Notes: generated by a model not told the origin, from the letters alone. Shown: positions 1 to 8,190, counted from the first letter of the stretch. The stretch is 28,944 nt of DNA from Thermodesulfovibrionales bacterium (GCA_022865525.1 JALHSV010000215.1:1-28944), one strand, 5' to 3'. Numbers and translations are program-made.

Positions 1-390
1 AATCTGAACATCGACTGCGCTACCACACATCGAAGCCGTATACACATCATGGACACGCGTCACCATTCGCATGCCGCCACAGTGTTCCTCCAATGACCTC
101 ATTATTGTGTGAACCCGGTCTCCAAAATATCGCTTGTCTCGTGTTATCACGTACAAATCAATGTCATTCACTTTCCTGCCGCACAATACATCCAAAATCA
201 CTCCGCCGGAAATTGCCACACCTTCCAGTGATATTTCTCGAAAATGTGGGAATTGATTTAAAAACAGCGGCCAAAACGAATCTGGACATCCCATTAAAGT
301 AGATGGTCGTGTTGTGCTTGCATTTTTCAGTGTTAGTGAGTAATCGACGTCGTCAACTGCAATTGCAAAGTCCTTCAGTGTTCGGATCAT
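1..390 (-). CDS. Nucleotidyltransferase-fold protein, 3' end cut off by window edge
   Basis: The minus-strand frame is open from an ATG at 388-390 to the first base of the window, giving 130 codons with no stop, so the C-terminal part lies outside. Residues 60-79 carry the signature of the DNA polymerase beta-like nucleotidyltransferase fold: a small residue and Gly-Gly at 62-63, twelve residues, then Asp-Ile-Asp at 76-78 in the context NDIDLYV. A further VDVQI at 126-130 is placed where the third catalytic acid (D127) is expected. This pattern is shared by poly(A) polymerases, CCA enzymes, OAS and many viral proteins, so the substrate cannot be told. It is divergent to the Ac81-like gene, with 17 bp between the two ATGs. 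The fold is inferred from the motif only; the gene is unnamed. Confidence 0.7.
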   Translation of the reverse strand, partial: MIRTLKDFAIAVDDVDYSLTLKNASTTRPSTLMGCPDSFWPLFLNQFPHFREISLEGVAISGGVILDVLCGRKVNDIDLYVITRDKRYFGDRVHTIMRSLEEHCGGMRMVTRVHDVYTASMCGSAVDVQI

Positions 391-407
391 TTTAGTAACT
401 AAAAAGC

Positions 408-896
408 ATGTCCGAAAGCAGTGAGACCATATTAGTAGAACTGAAACATAGACCGATTAAAAGAATATTCGGGTTAGTTGACCACTGGTATGTTAACATA
501 CCATCGCAAAACCTTGAAGTACATATGGGCGGGTATGACCCAGGTACCCACCTTACTTCTGGAACTACTAAAGGTGGGCATGTCTATTCTACCGTTGAAA
601 TGTGCAGCGAGTGCCTCGAATGTCTCCTTAAATCAACATTTGATTTAAAACCCGTTCTATATTACCCATTCATTAACTGTGAGACGCTCATTGCCACCAA
701 CTTTTTCAATGTTGCTGTCAGCAGCCAAGTTGTGCTCCTAACAGCCGCAATCTCATGCGTTTTAATTGGACTTTTTAAGCCGACGTTTATCTACATCGCC
801 CTTTTGTTGTTCGTTATCTACTTTGCGTACTCAAAATACACATACTCGCACACTTGGTTCCAAAAATGTGCGCACGTACAGCGTTTATCAGTTTAA
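408..896 (+). CDS. ac81: Ac81-like protein
   Basis: This 162-residue protein matches what I know of the Ac81 family, a core protein of baculoviruses and nudiviruses needed for nucleocapsid envelopment and occlusion-body formation. The family's conserved block is visible: HWYVN at about 26-30, then GGYDPGTHL and GTTKG at about 41-56, a Cys-x2-Cys-x2-Cys cluster (CSECLEC), and the segment YPFINCETL. Two hydrophobic segments at about 103-135 predict a membrane hairpin near the C terminus, also usual for the family. The ATG at 408 is the first in frame, and the gene stands 17 bp from the divergent nucleotidyltransferase gene. Family call is from motif recognition; membrane topology is inference. 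Confidence 0.9.
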   Translation: MSESSETILVELKHRPIKRIFGLVDHWYVNIPSQNLEVHMGGYDPGTHLTSGTTKGGHVYSTVEMCSECLECLLKSTFDLKPVLYYPFINCETLIATNFFNVAVSSQVVLLTAAISCVLIGLFKPTFIYIALLLFVIYFAYSKYTYSHTWFQKCAHVQRLSV

Positions 897-902
897 ATAG
901 CA
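894..902 (+). promoter_or_regulatory. AAATAGCAG motif, candidate promoter element
   Basis: The 9-mer AAATAGCAG lies 46-54 bp before the ATG at 948 and overlaps the stop of the Ac81 gene. The same 9-mer recurs at 8191-8199 between P74 and helicase 2. A related TAGCAGTAAA follows at 915-924 and recurs upstream of the gene at 15384-15737. Regulatory role is inference from recurrence in short intergenic spaces. Confidence 0.25.
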
Positions 903-947
903 GCTGCGCTGAGTTAGCAGTAAACACTCAATCGTCAATCATCCACC

Positions 948-2051
948 ATGAAAGTTCACATTTTTAAATGGATAATAATTGGAACATTAATCATCATTGT
1001 CGTTGCGGCGATTGTTATTACGTTTACTTCAGTTCAGAACTCAAAAAACACATCCCAATCTGCGATTAATGCATCTTTTGATGTGGTGCAGGTCAGTGGA
1101 CAAAAGACCAGGCCCGAGGGCATTGTCGATGCAATTGTTAATTTGCTCGGCGGTAAAAAACCTGAAATTTTGAGTTTGACTGATAACCATGCAGATTCTG
1201 TAATGATAAAGGGTAAGCCACACAAAATTTCGCTCTACAATACTGACATTTACCACAAATTAAGAAAACGGGACCAGTACGGGTCGCACGGCCTAATTGG
1301 TGGATTTCGAGAAGTGACTCATGGCAGCACTGTCATATTTATTAACAACGAATCACTGGAAATGGATGACGTGGTGCGTTTGGTTGGTGATTCAAGCAAT
1401 AGGCTCACAAAAACAACATGTATCAATAAATTTTTAAACAAACACTACATTGTGTATTCATTGTCTCAAGAGTGGATGGGAAGCTATTTCAGCGAATCTG
1501 CTGCACGTGGCGTTTATGCCATGTTTGCATACATACAGGCAGAATATGAAATTTCCAAAATACCTTTTATTGTAACTGGAAATTTCAATTTACAAGGCTG
1601 GGATTCCATTCGTCGTCATGTTTTTGGTGACAGTGTGTGGTCAAGTGGAAAATTTAAAATATGCACAACTGACACTATGTCTAACGGCGTCGCCGGTAGC
1701 AGCGGCATTATCACACATCGGTCATTGTGCAGTCGCGTTATATACAGCATCAAATTGCTATATCCGCCAGTTACATCGCAGCAGTATATACTAATTGCTA
1801 CATTATTCGAAAAAGGCAGACCTCCTGGTGAAAGTCTTGATGATTTCACCGTAAAAACGACAAATTTCTTAAAAACTAGACTACACAACAACTACATTAA
1901 CGACGATTTGTCAATACCAATTCCGGATATAACTGCCAATGCAAGTAGTATGGTGCGGGACGACGAGACACCTGACGGCTACCTCATCTCAATCGAGCAT
2001 TTGTTTAACAAACTTTTCAATTCTATCGACAAAAAACGAAACGTGGACTGA
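948..2051 (+). CDS. Membrane-anchored protein with degenerate EEP (exo/endonuclease/phosphatase)-like domain
   Basis: The 367-residue product starts with a strong hydrophobic anchor (about residues 8-26) and a lumenal or virion-side domain. I do not recognise a named viral family. Several segments fall in the order of an EEP domain (DNase I, sphingomyelinase, deadenylase superfamily): a first strand FDVVQVSGQ near 44, PEILSL near 73 where the superfamily has PDIICLQE, a helix followed by IPFIVTGNFNLQGWDS near 205-220 where it has ILTGDFN, and a CSRVIYSI strand near 260. The catalytic Glu is absent, GDFN reads GNFN, and no clear SDHxPV terminus is seen, so activity is doubtful. It may be a structural derivative of the fold. 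The fold is inferred by eye. The gene follows Ac81 on the same strand with 51 bp between. Confidence 0.6.
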   Translation: MKVHIFKWIIIGTLIIIVVAAIVITFTSVQNSKNTSQSAINASFDVVQVSGQKTRPEGIVDAIVNLLGGKKPEILSLTDNHADSVMIKGKPHKISLYNTDIYHKLRKRDQYGSHGLIGGFREVTHGSTVIFINNESLEMDDVVRLVGDSSNRLTKTTCINKFLNKHYIVYSLSQEWMGSYFSESAARGVYAMFAYIQAEYEISKIPFIVTGNFNLQGWDSIRRHVFGDSVWSSGKFKICTTDTMSNGVAGSSGIITHRSLCSRVIYSIKLLYPPVTSQQYILIATLFEKGRPPGESLDDFTVKTTNFLKTRLHNNYINDDLSIPIPDITANASSMVRDDETPDGYLISIEHLFNKLFNSIDKKRNVD

Positions 2052-2103
2052 ATCTACGCTACAACGCAGTTTTGACGGATGGCCGCATATGTAGTTGAAC
2101 GAG

Positions 2104-3180
2104 ATGAGACATTACGGCACGGGCAAAACATTAGTGGTTACTCACACAAACTGGAAAGAGGCAATTTGTGCCGCGGATAGTGACGTAACGCAATTGCACT
2201 TACATGCTTCACGGGACTGCGTTGACACTACAAAGCTTTGGCGTGTTGCCAAATACACACCAAATGTACGAAAAATCAAAATTGGTGGCGAGTCGTTTGA
2301 TACTGATGTTCCAATTGCAAAAATAAAGCAATGTTCAACCGTTCAGTCTAAAATTCAGTACATTGAAAGCCAAAATGCATCCATGTTTAAGGTTATGGGC
2401 ATGAAGGGCAACGATCGCATCAATCTTCAATCACTGTCCGATTTGCATCTTGAAATGCCATGCCTCTCTCAAATAATGCAAGTCTTGTATTATCTTTCAA
2501 GATCGTCATCATTGTCGCACCTTTCTATCAAATTTTTGCACAATTTTAGTGCAAAAGACATACCGACAAACTTGTATTCCCCTTTTATGCCCCTGCGTCT
2601 AAAGCCCAAATACGTTGAGATTCTTAATATATCTCACCAAGCCGAGCACGCCAATTCAATCATAAACATGCTAGGTGTGTACGCAAAACACGCAAAAACA
2701 CTAGTTTTAACTAAAGTACCACAGTCAATGTCTTCTCTTGACTTCTTCGACAAAACTCCCAATTTGGTCATGTTGTCCATACAATCGAGTGCGACGTCTG
2801 TCAAATTCCAATGGCCCAGGCTTGCCGAATCAGCAAAAAAATTGCGTCATTTAGACTTTTGTGAGGCAACGATCGGTCTAAAGGGCGATTTTGGGAATGT
2901 ACCGTTCCAAGACCGAGACCTGTTCGAGGTCATCGGCAATATGTTTAAGTATTCACGCACTCTCCAGTGTATAACCATATCTTCGGCAAAAATTGTAGTT
3001 AAATTTGCAAGTAACATGCGTGACATCACCATATATACGTATTCGTCGTGGGCGCTTGCCAATGTCGCTACGCTGCAATCCATGCGTAGTCGGTTTGGCT
3101 TGTTTCAGTTGGCCGAACATTTGTACGCTCAAGACACGCATCCACTGGGTGTCGATTCTTCTCACAATTCTTGGTATTAG
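2104..3180 (+). CDS. Hypothetical protein, leucine-rich-repeat-like
   Basis: The product is about 358 residues from the ATG at 2104; the frame extends upstream only to a TTG at 2095, and an ATG at 2089 is immediately followed by a stop, so 2104 is the likely start. No known viral family is recognised. Repeated L-x-x-L-x-L or I spacing (for example KTLVLTKV, NLVMLSIQS, KKLRHLDFCEATI) spread from about residue 120 to 290 resembles degenerate leucine-rich repeats, as found in F-box/LRR adaptor proteins. No F-box, transmembrane segment or signal peptide is evident. It is read in the same direction as the gene before it, after 52 bp. LRR assignment is weak inference. Confidence 0.7.
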   Translation: MRHYGTGKTLVVTHTNWKEAICAADSDVTQLHLHASRDCVDTTKLWRVAKYTPNVRKIKIGGESFDTDVPIAKIKQCSTVQSKIQYIESQNASMFKVMGMKGNDRINLQSLSDLHLEMPCLSQIMQVLYYLSRSSSLSHLSIKFLHNFSAKDIPTNLYSPFMPLRLKPKYVEILNISHQAEHANSIINMLGVYAKHAKTLVLTKVPQSMSSLDFFDKTPNLVMLSIQSSATSVKFQWPRLAESAKKLRHLDFCEATIGLKGDFGNVPFQDRDLFEVIGNMFKYSRTLQCITISSAKIVVKFASNMRDITIYTYSSWALANVATLQSMRSRFGLFQLAEHLYAQDTHPLGVDSSHNSWY

Positions 3181-3346
3181 TGATGATTGGTGGCGGGTGC
3201 AATTTTTGTGTATCTAGGAATCACGCTAATCTGCAACAATGAAAGGTTCGTATAATTTGAAAAAAAGGAAATGCATCCTAAAATATGCCAAAAAATTGGC
3301 AGTTGTTCTCATCCGGGTCGCAATCCTGCGGAACTAGGCAGCAATC

Positions 3347-3898
3347 ATGAAAAAGATAAGCCGTGCTCTGGAAACCGTGACGTCATTATGCTTGGTAATT
3401 ATATGTCTATGTATCCTTTTATTACAGATTTCGTTTGTTAGGACAGCATCGTTTTACACTTACAGCACTTTTAGGGTCAACTTGAGGGTTTTACGAAATT
3501 CACCGCATCACCAACACACCGACAACAAGTCAATAACAATGTATCCTACACGCATACCGACACAGCTGTCGGTTTTGTCTGAAAAATATGGATACATCGC
3601 AATTAACGCTGGCAAAAGGTACAAAATTGAAAAAATTACAAAACACTCTGTGACGTTCATAGATAGAGTGTCGGAATTACCGTTTATTGTTGCTTTTCCT
3701 GTATCTACCTACACAAACATAGATAAACGTCAAAATTACATCATAATATCACCAGACGATCTCAGTTGTATGGGTTGCAGTAAAAGCTTAAATTTGTGTA
3801 TAAAATCACCCGAAAATTGGACTGTACGATTAGTCGCACATCGCACTTGTAATTACAATGGACTACAGCCGCGAAGCAGATCGATGTCTCTCGTTTAA
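3347..3898 (+). CDS. Hypothetical single-pass membrane protein
   Basis: This 183-residue protein has a hydrophobic segment at about residues 13-33 preceded by basic residues, predicting a signal anchor, and an otherwise soluble domain containing a C-x2-C near residue 142 (CMGC). I recognise no family. Its 3' end overlaps the start of the IAP gene by 41 bp in another frame, which suggests tight packing or co-transcription. Third-position composition looks like the neighbouring genes. Confidence 0.65.
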   Translation: MKKISRALETVTSLCLVIICLCILLLQISFVRTASFYTYSTFRVNLRVLRNSPHHQHTDNKSITMYPTRIPTQLSVLSEKYGYIAINAGKRYKIEKITKHSVTFIDRVSELPFIVAFPVSTYTNIDKRQNYIIISPDDLSCMGCSKSLNLCIKSPENWTVRLVAHRTCNYNGLQPRSRSMSLV

Positions 3899-4610
3899 AT
3901 CACACGGCGAACAAATATACCCTAATTATAAGCATTTAGCAGAGACTGGGTTGTACTTTTTATCTTCAACATCGAATGTTTGTTGTTTTTTTTGTCGTGT
4001 GGTTTTACACCAAAATGGATGCCATTTACAAAATCACATCAAAGAGTCGCCATATTGCCCGCTGTTAAAGCGCCGCGTAACATCCAATAAGCCATTGTCT
4101 GGTAAACGCATTGATGAGATTTTACCGCCTCTTAGCATTGATGTATGCGGCATTGGCAAACACGTTCCGTCAAAACTTTCGACATTTGACCAGCGTATTG
4201 CGTCATTCAAAGGCTGGCCGGTTGTTATTAAACAGACACCAACACGTTTAGCTAAAGCTGGGCTTTATTACTCGGGAGTAGGTGACGTGGTAAAGTGCTT
4301 TCATTGCAGTGTGGAAATTTCAAACTGGGAGCCTGCTGACAATCCATGGATTGAACATCACAAATTTTCAAGTAATTGTGAATATTTGCAAATGAACGAG
4401 TCAACAATTGGCAAAGAAGAGCTTTGTATCACCACTGTAGCCGCTAAAACTTCAAACGAATGTTCAGTTTGTCTTGATTTGACGGCAACCGTCGTGTTGC
4501 TGCCGTGCCGACATGTCTGTGTTTGCGGTCAGTGCGTTTTTGTTCTTGATGGCACCTGTCCCATTTGCCGCGAGGCTGTTAAAGGCAGGATTAGCCTCAT
4601 TTTTTCGTAA
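3858..4610 (+). CDS. iap: Inhibitor of apoptosis protein (two BIR domains plus RING)
   Basis: This 250-residue protein has the architecture of baculovirus IAPs, which bind caspases or their antagonists and act as E3 ubiquitin ligases to block apoptosis of the infected cell. BIR2 is canonical: C147-x2-C150-x16-H167-x6-C174 with W157. The C-terminal RING is complete: C202, C205, C217, H219, C223, C226, C234 and C237, with CRH in the usual place. BIR1 (C43, C46, H60, C67) is odd: the spacing between the second Cys and the His is 13 instead of 16, and the usual Trp is missing. The start ATG overlaps the preceding gene by 41 bp, and an AATAAA lies 47 bp past the stop. Confidence 0.95.
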   Translation: MDYSREADRCLSFKSHGEQIYPNYKHLAETGLYFLSSTSNVCCFFCRVVLHQNGCHLQNHIKESPYCPLLKRRVTSNKPLSGKRIDEILPPLSIDVCGIGKHVPSKLSTFDQRIASFKGWPVVIKQTPTRLAKAGLYYSGVGDVVKCFHCSVEISNWEPADNPWIEHHKFSSNCEYLQMNESTIGKEELCITTVAAKTSNECSVCLDLTATVVLLPCRHVCVCGQCVFVLDGTCPICREAVKGRISLIFS

Positions 4611-4657
4611 AGGTAACTTGTTGCGTTTAAATTACAATGTAGAACATTCACATACAC

Positions 4658-4663
4658 AATAAA
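4658..4663 (+). terminator. AATAAA polyadenylation signal for the IAP gene
   Basis: AATAAA lies 47 bp beyond the IAP stop and directly abuts the ATG of PIF-3. Assignment to the IAP transcript is inference from position. Confidence 0.45.
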
Positions 4664-5242
4664 ATGGATATAAATCAAAAAATCAATGTCATTGTTGTGT
4701 CACTTGTAATCGTGCTGCTACTTGCTATACTTGCCGTGTGGTTTAAAGGCTTAGAAATTGACACTGACGCACCTCCAGCCATCTCATCTGATCCTTCAAA
4801 TTTGTCACTTGGAAAACGAGTAAACTGCGACCAATCTACAGTATATTGCTTTGAAGATCAAAATTGTTCAACTTTGTGCAGCAATAACTCGAACGTTTGT
4901 CGCAACGGCATTTGTCTAAACGCAAACGTCATCAACACCACTGTCCCATCTAACGAGTGCGACGCGTCAAGAGGCGTGCTTACATATTTCGTGGGTAACG
5001 TTGCGTTAGGCCGGTACGAATACCTGTGTAGGAGCGTCGACCCAGGCATAGCTCCGGACGACATTACACAGCTAAATAAAATGTGCATTGGCGGCACCAT
5101 TGACATAAATTACCTCAGTCAATTCCCCGCAATTAATCAATGTTCGTGTCCAGAGAACACCGTTTTGGTAACTTTGCCGGAAACGGCAAGTGTGCGGCGA
5201 TACGCACAATGCCTACCACCATCCCTTGCGATACTGGACTAA
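4664..5242 (+). CDS. pif-3: Per os infectivity factor 3
   Basis: The 192-residue protein matches PIF-3, a core virion-membrane protein of the complex that mediates oral infection. An N-terminal anchor (about residues 8-27) is followed by a cysteine-rich ectodomain. The family pattern is clear: RVNCDQSTVYCFEDQNC, then C-x3-C and C-x4-C pairs up to about residue 85, ECDASRGVLTYFV near 99, LCRS near 121, CIGG with IDINYL near 141-150, and a CSC pair near 160. AcMNPV PIF-3 is about 204 residues, so the length fits. The 3' end overlaps the next gene by 34 bp. Confidence 0.93.
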   Translation: MDINQKINVIVVSLVIVLLLAILAVWFKGLEIDTDAPPAISSDPSNLSLGKRVNCDQSTVYCFEDQNCSTLCSNNSNVCRNGICLNANVINTTVPSNECDASRGVLTYFVGNVALGRYEYLCRSVDPGIAPDDITQLNKMCIGGTIDINYLSQFPAINQCSCPENTVLVTLPETASVRRYAQCLPPSLAILD

Positions 5243-6171
5243 TCGAGCTACTTCAAAATCCACCCGTCTGGTGTGATTACGACGCGGTGCTGGAAACCAA
5301 CGAAACTTGCTCAATTTACAGCGGATTACTCAATTATGACCAGCCGGTGTGTATCATAAAATCTCCAATATGTGAGCTTGCCGCCACAGACGATGTCTTG
5401 ATGTGGTTTTTTCATGATAACATCAAACATTACGTCACCAAACCATTTGATGTAATCGATCCAGGCTTTCGGTACAGTATTTTGGCACAAAAGCAGATGC
5501 TTGCCTCTTATTTACATGCTGCATGCCGTCTTTTGTCGGGGGGCATTTACAACATTCGCACAAAGCACATATACATTCGACAATCTGATCAGTCGCTGAT
5601 GCTTTTGCCATGGAAAACTGGTCATCTTCCAGTTTGTGACATAAAAAGGTACATCACGAGTATATTTGATAAAGTTGCCAAGCACTGCGACGAGGATACT
5701 AGTAATTACTCACTTTTACTTCATCTGACGAACACGATCAAGATGTCCGGTGAATTTAGCATTGAAGCCGTGCTTAATCATCCATATTTCTGGACAATGT
5801 CCCAGTATGCAAAATTTGTCATAGATTTCTGTATAAGACTCGAGTCGCTGCCACGGCTCGCTGGATTCCTCATGGATTTTGCGGAATACGAGAATTACCA
5901 ATTAAAAATAAACGAGACGATCCTACACACCATCACGATGGCAAAATTTACCATAAATCCGAGATTGCTGGGGCTAGTTCGGCTTATCCGCAATATGACG
6001 GTTCATCACGTTGATCCATTCTTGTTTACGGGGTTAACGCAGAGTGGCAGTGCCATTGAATATTGGACGTCAAAATTCCCAAATTTGGTGCGAGATATGT
6101 ATCAAGTCTATTTATATTCGTACAAAGTCGAAGAACCGTCTCATGGCGGGTCGGGGCAAATTGTCGATTAG
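5209..6171 (+). CDS. Pseudokinase-KEN ribonuclease-like protein (IRE1/RNase L type)
   Basis: From the ATG at 5209 the product is 320 residues; an ATG at 5140 would add 23 residues buried in pif-3, so 5209 is preferred. Residues 191-308 look like a KEN nuclease domain as in IRE1 and RNase L: HPYFW at 191-195 opens it, LVRLIRNMTVHH at 256-267 holds the R-N-x3-H catalytic motif (R261, N262, H266), and EYWTSKFPNLVRDMY at 284-298 matches the terminal YFxxxFPxL helix. Residues about 25-185 resemble a protein kinase fold with the beta-3 lysine kept (CIIK, K51) but the HRD loop replaced by YNIRTK (114-119) and DFG by LPWKTG, so it should be a pseudokinase. No signal peptide, membrane segment or ankyrin repeats are seen. 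The domain call is by eye from remembered family motifs; an RNA-cleaving role is inferred. It overlaps pif-3 by 34 bp and p74 by 60 bp. Confidence 0.85.
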   Translation: MPTTIPCDTGLIELLQNPPVWCDYDAVLETNETCSIYSGLLNYDQPVCIIKSPICELAATDDVLMWFFHDNIKHYVTKPFDVIDPGFRYSILAQKQMLASYLHAACRLLSGGIYNIRTKHIYIRQSDQSLMLLPWKTGHLPVCDIKRYITSIFDKVAKHCDEDTSNYSLLLHLTNTIKMSGEFSIEAVLNHPYFWTMSQYAKFVIDFCIRLESLPRLAGFLMDFAEYENYQLKINETILHTITMAKFTINPRLLGLVRLIRNMTVHHVDPFLFTGLTQSGSAIEYWTSKFPNLVRDMYQVYLYSYKVEEPSHGGSGQIVD

Positions 6172-8169
6172 TACATCTCCCTCTAAATTGAATAAAGATA
6201 TGAAAATTATCAATACACTGAGTATCAATACAATAAAAGCAGCCAAATGTGACTGCAGTATCACAAATAATATAGCAATTGCAAATACACCGGTTCCTAA
6301 AATTTGCATAGCTTTTGATAGGTTCCATCGATCCGTGTGTTTTGCTTCAAAATCACTAAATTGGCGTGGTGTCCACAGCTGAGTGCGAGTGTGCAGCCGA
6401 TCCAATTCACTTTCAATGTCAGTGGCTGGTAAATCAAACTCAATATCGGGTCCTCTGTCAATACGCGATCCCTCCGAGTTAACTTCAAGTGCATCGAAAT
6501 ATTCAAAAACCCACTCTAAGCTTCCAATATTTAACGTGATTATCTCCTCTTGTGACATTGTTATCATACTCAGCACGTCAAAATTTACGCGTGGAATTGA
6601 CATTTGAAATTGCTGACGTAATGCGGCGTCGGTGTAAAACAGCACTTCGTCAATATAACCAGGTGGATACTTGTTTTGTATGCCAAGTGGGTCCCAAAAC
6701 ATGAAAACGATATCAAGTAATGACACAATAATCAGCACAATACCAATAACCGAACTAGCCAGTGCCACAATTTTGCCCAAAGCAAGGATTAGCGTACTTG
6801 CCACTTTCAGTGTGATGTGCGTCATAGTGCGGGCCACTGTCGTGCGGATACTAACGGCCAGCACCTTTGAACTCACGGATTTGCCAAGACTCGCTATTTT
6901 GACGGCCAGTGCTTTAGAAATTTTAGCCAGACCATCTTTTGCACCCTTTTGGATGGCACTTACAAACTTGTCAGACAAGAAATCAAACCCCAGTGATGCA
7001 AGAAACATTGGATCGGTCAAAAGTTCGCCAATAATCCCAAAAAATACCTCATACATTGTGTCACCCCACCATTTTTCGCCGTCAAAAATTTGTTGGTTGA
7101 CAAAATCAGCAGGGTCGGCGGCCGTCGAGGCTGTTGGTGTTTTTTGCGTGTAATGCATTGATTCCATTGATATACGCTGTTCAGTCGATATATCACCTGC
7201 GTTTAGCTTAAATAGTGATATTCTCGCTCTGATTTTTTCCAATGCTGACTCCACAACCGAAACCAATGGACCAAGTTGCACATCTGGATAAACCTGTTGA
7301 GCTGGGTAGTCACCGTCCGGGTCGTATAGCTTAAAATCTGGATTGATGTCGCTTAGCCACCCTTCAAGCTGAAATTCGGCCTCAACTATCGGCGGTGGTG
7401 GATGATTTGGCCAAGGAATCGGGTTGCCGTTGTTTATGATTGAATTAACTCCCGCTTTTGCCATTTTTATGACATTTTCACCAACTACTGCATTAAGTGG
7501 AAGCATCCACAGCGGAGTTGTGCATACCTTCTTTTTTTCGTCATATTGGTCAAAAAATGAGTCACAATATGATTTGTTGTAAGTTCCGCCGTATCCACTT
7601 GCGCTAAATTCGTTAAACTTGTAATCAAATCCGTGCGGCAAATCATTGACTCGTGTTTCGAATTTCTCGGTTGACCTGAAAAGTGGCAATTCTGACCACA
7701 TCACGCCGCCCGGTACAAACACACAATTGCCATTGTTGTGCACCACTCTCGACATATGTGGATATTCTTTGTCGTTTTCATCAAACGTCGGATTATTTAG
7801 CAAATTAAAGCATGCTGGCTGGCATGCAAGCTCAAACCTATCCAAGTCCCCGACTCTGTACCGAAGCACGCTCGTTTCTTTTGTGCATTCGCCTGATGGA
7901 TGCGCAAAATTGCACGAAATTTTGTCACATACCTTCTTAGTCACGTCAACAGTCACTACAATTCCGCGATTTTGTTGTCGAAGAACCGGTGGCACATAAA
8001 AATCAGCCACGGGATCTGCCAATCTAACCTTTACATCTAGCCAGCTTACAATGTGCGGATACTTGTCTGGCCTGTTCATAAATTCCACAGTAGATAGGGA
8101 AAGTCGGCCACCCGAGTACTTTCCCGCGTTTATTATGTCAGTTGTTGTAAAATTGGCCCTTTGCGTCAT
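6112..8169 (-). CDS. pif-0: P74, per os infectivity factor 0
   Basis: The 685-residue protein is a clear P74/PIF-0, the virion-envelope protein that binds gut cells and starts oral infection. The N-terminal domain contains the conserved PDKYPHIVSW near 34-43, the cysteine cluster CNFAHPSGEC, CQPACFNL and GNCVFVPGG near 146-155, followed by NEFSASGYGG and a Cys-rich segment around 205. A hydrophobic region at about 460-495 and two close hydrophobic segments at about 625-660 form the C-terminal membrane part. The length is in the family range. It ends convergently within the KEN-like gene (60 bp overlap) and is divergent from helicase 2. Confidence 0.95.
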   Translation of the reverse strand: MTQRANFTTTDIINAGKYSGGRLSLSTVEFMNRPDKYPHIVSWLDVKVRLADPVADFYVPPVLRQQNRGIVVTVDVTKKVCDKISCNFAHPSGECTKETSVLRYRVGDLDRFELACQPACFNLLNNPTFDENDKEYPHMSRVVHNNGNCVFVPGGVMWSELPLFRSTEKFETRVNDLPHGFDYKFNEFSASGYGGTYNKSYCDSFFDQYDEKKKVCTTPLWMLPLNAVVGENVIKMAKAGVNSIINNGNPIPWPNHPPPPIVEAEFQLEGWLSDINPDFKLYDPDGDYPAQQVYPDVQLGPLVSVVESALEKIRARISLFKLNAGDISTEQRISMESMHYTQKTPTASTAADPADFVNQQIFDGEKWWGDTMYEVFFGIIGELLTDPMFLASLGFDFLSDKFVSAIQKGAKDGLAKISKALAVKIASLGKSVSSKVLAVSIRTTVARTMTHITLKVASTLILALGKIVALASSVIGIVLIIVSLLDIVFMFWDPLGIQNKYPPGYIDEVLFYTDAALRQQFQMSIPRVNFDVLSMITMSQEEIITLNIGSLEWVFEYFDALEVNSEGSRIDRGPDIEFDLPATDIESELDRLHTRTQLWTPRQFSDFEAKHTDRWNLSKAMQILGTGVFAIAILFVILQSHLAAFIVLILSVLIIFISLFNLEGDVLIDNLPRPAMRRFFDFVRI
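6191..6196 (+). terminator. AATAAA polyadenylation signal after the KEN-like gene
   Basis: AATAAA sits 20 bp past the stop of the KEN-like gene, inside the 3' part of the p74 coding region on the other strand. Function is inferred from position. Confidence 0.4.
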
Positions 8170-8190
8170 TTTAATATAATCGTTCTTTCT

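Noticed and set aside
93..302. 69-residue plus-strand frame
   Set aside because: It is antisense to the nucleotidyltransferase-fold gene, whose motif-bearing frame is open across the whole interval.
3239..3337. 32-codon basic ORF between two genes
   Set aside because: It has an ATG and a stop in a 166-bp spacer, but its length and Lys/Ile-rich content can arise by chance, and nothing else supports it.
1..6171. An OAS-RNase L-like signalling pair (nucleotidyltransferase plus KEN protein)
   Set aside because: The genes are 5 kb apart on opposite strands, the KEN protein lacks the ankyrin repeats that sense 2-5A, and the nucleotidyltransferase is truncated and not OAS-specific by motif.
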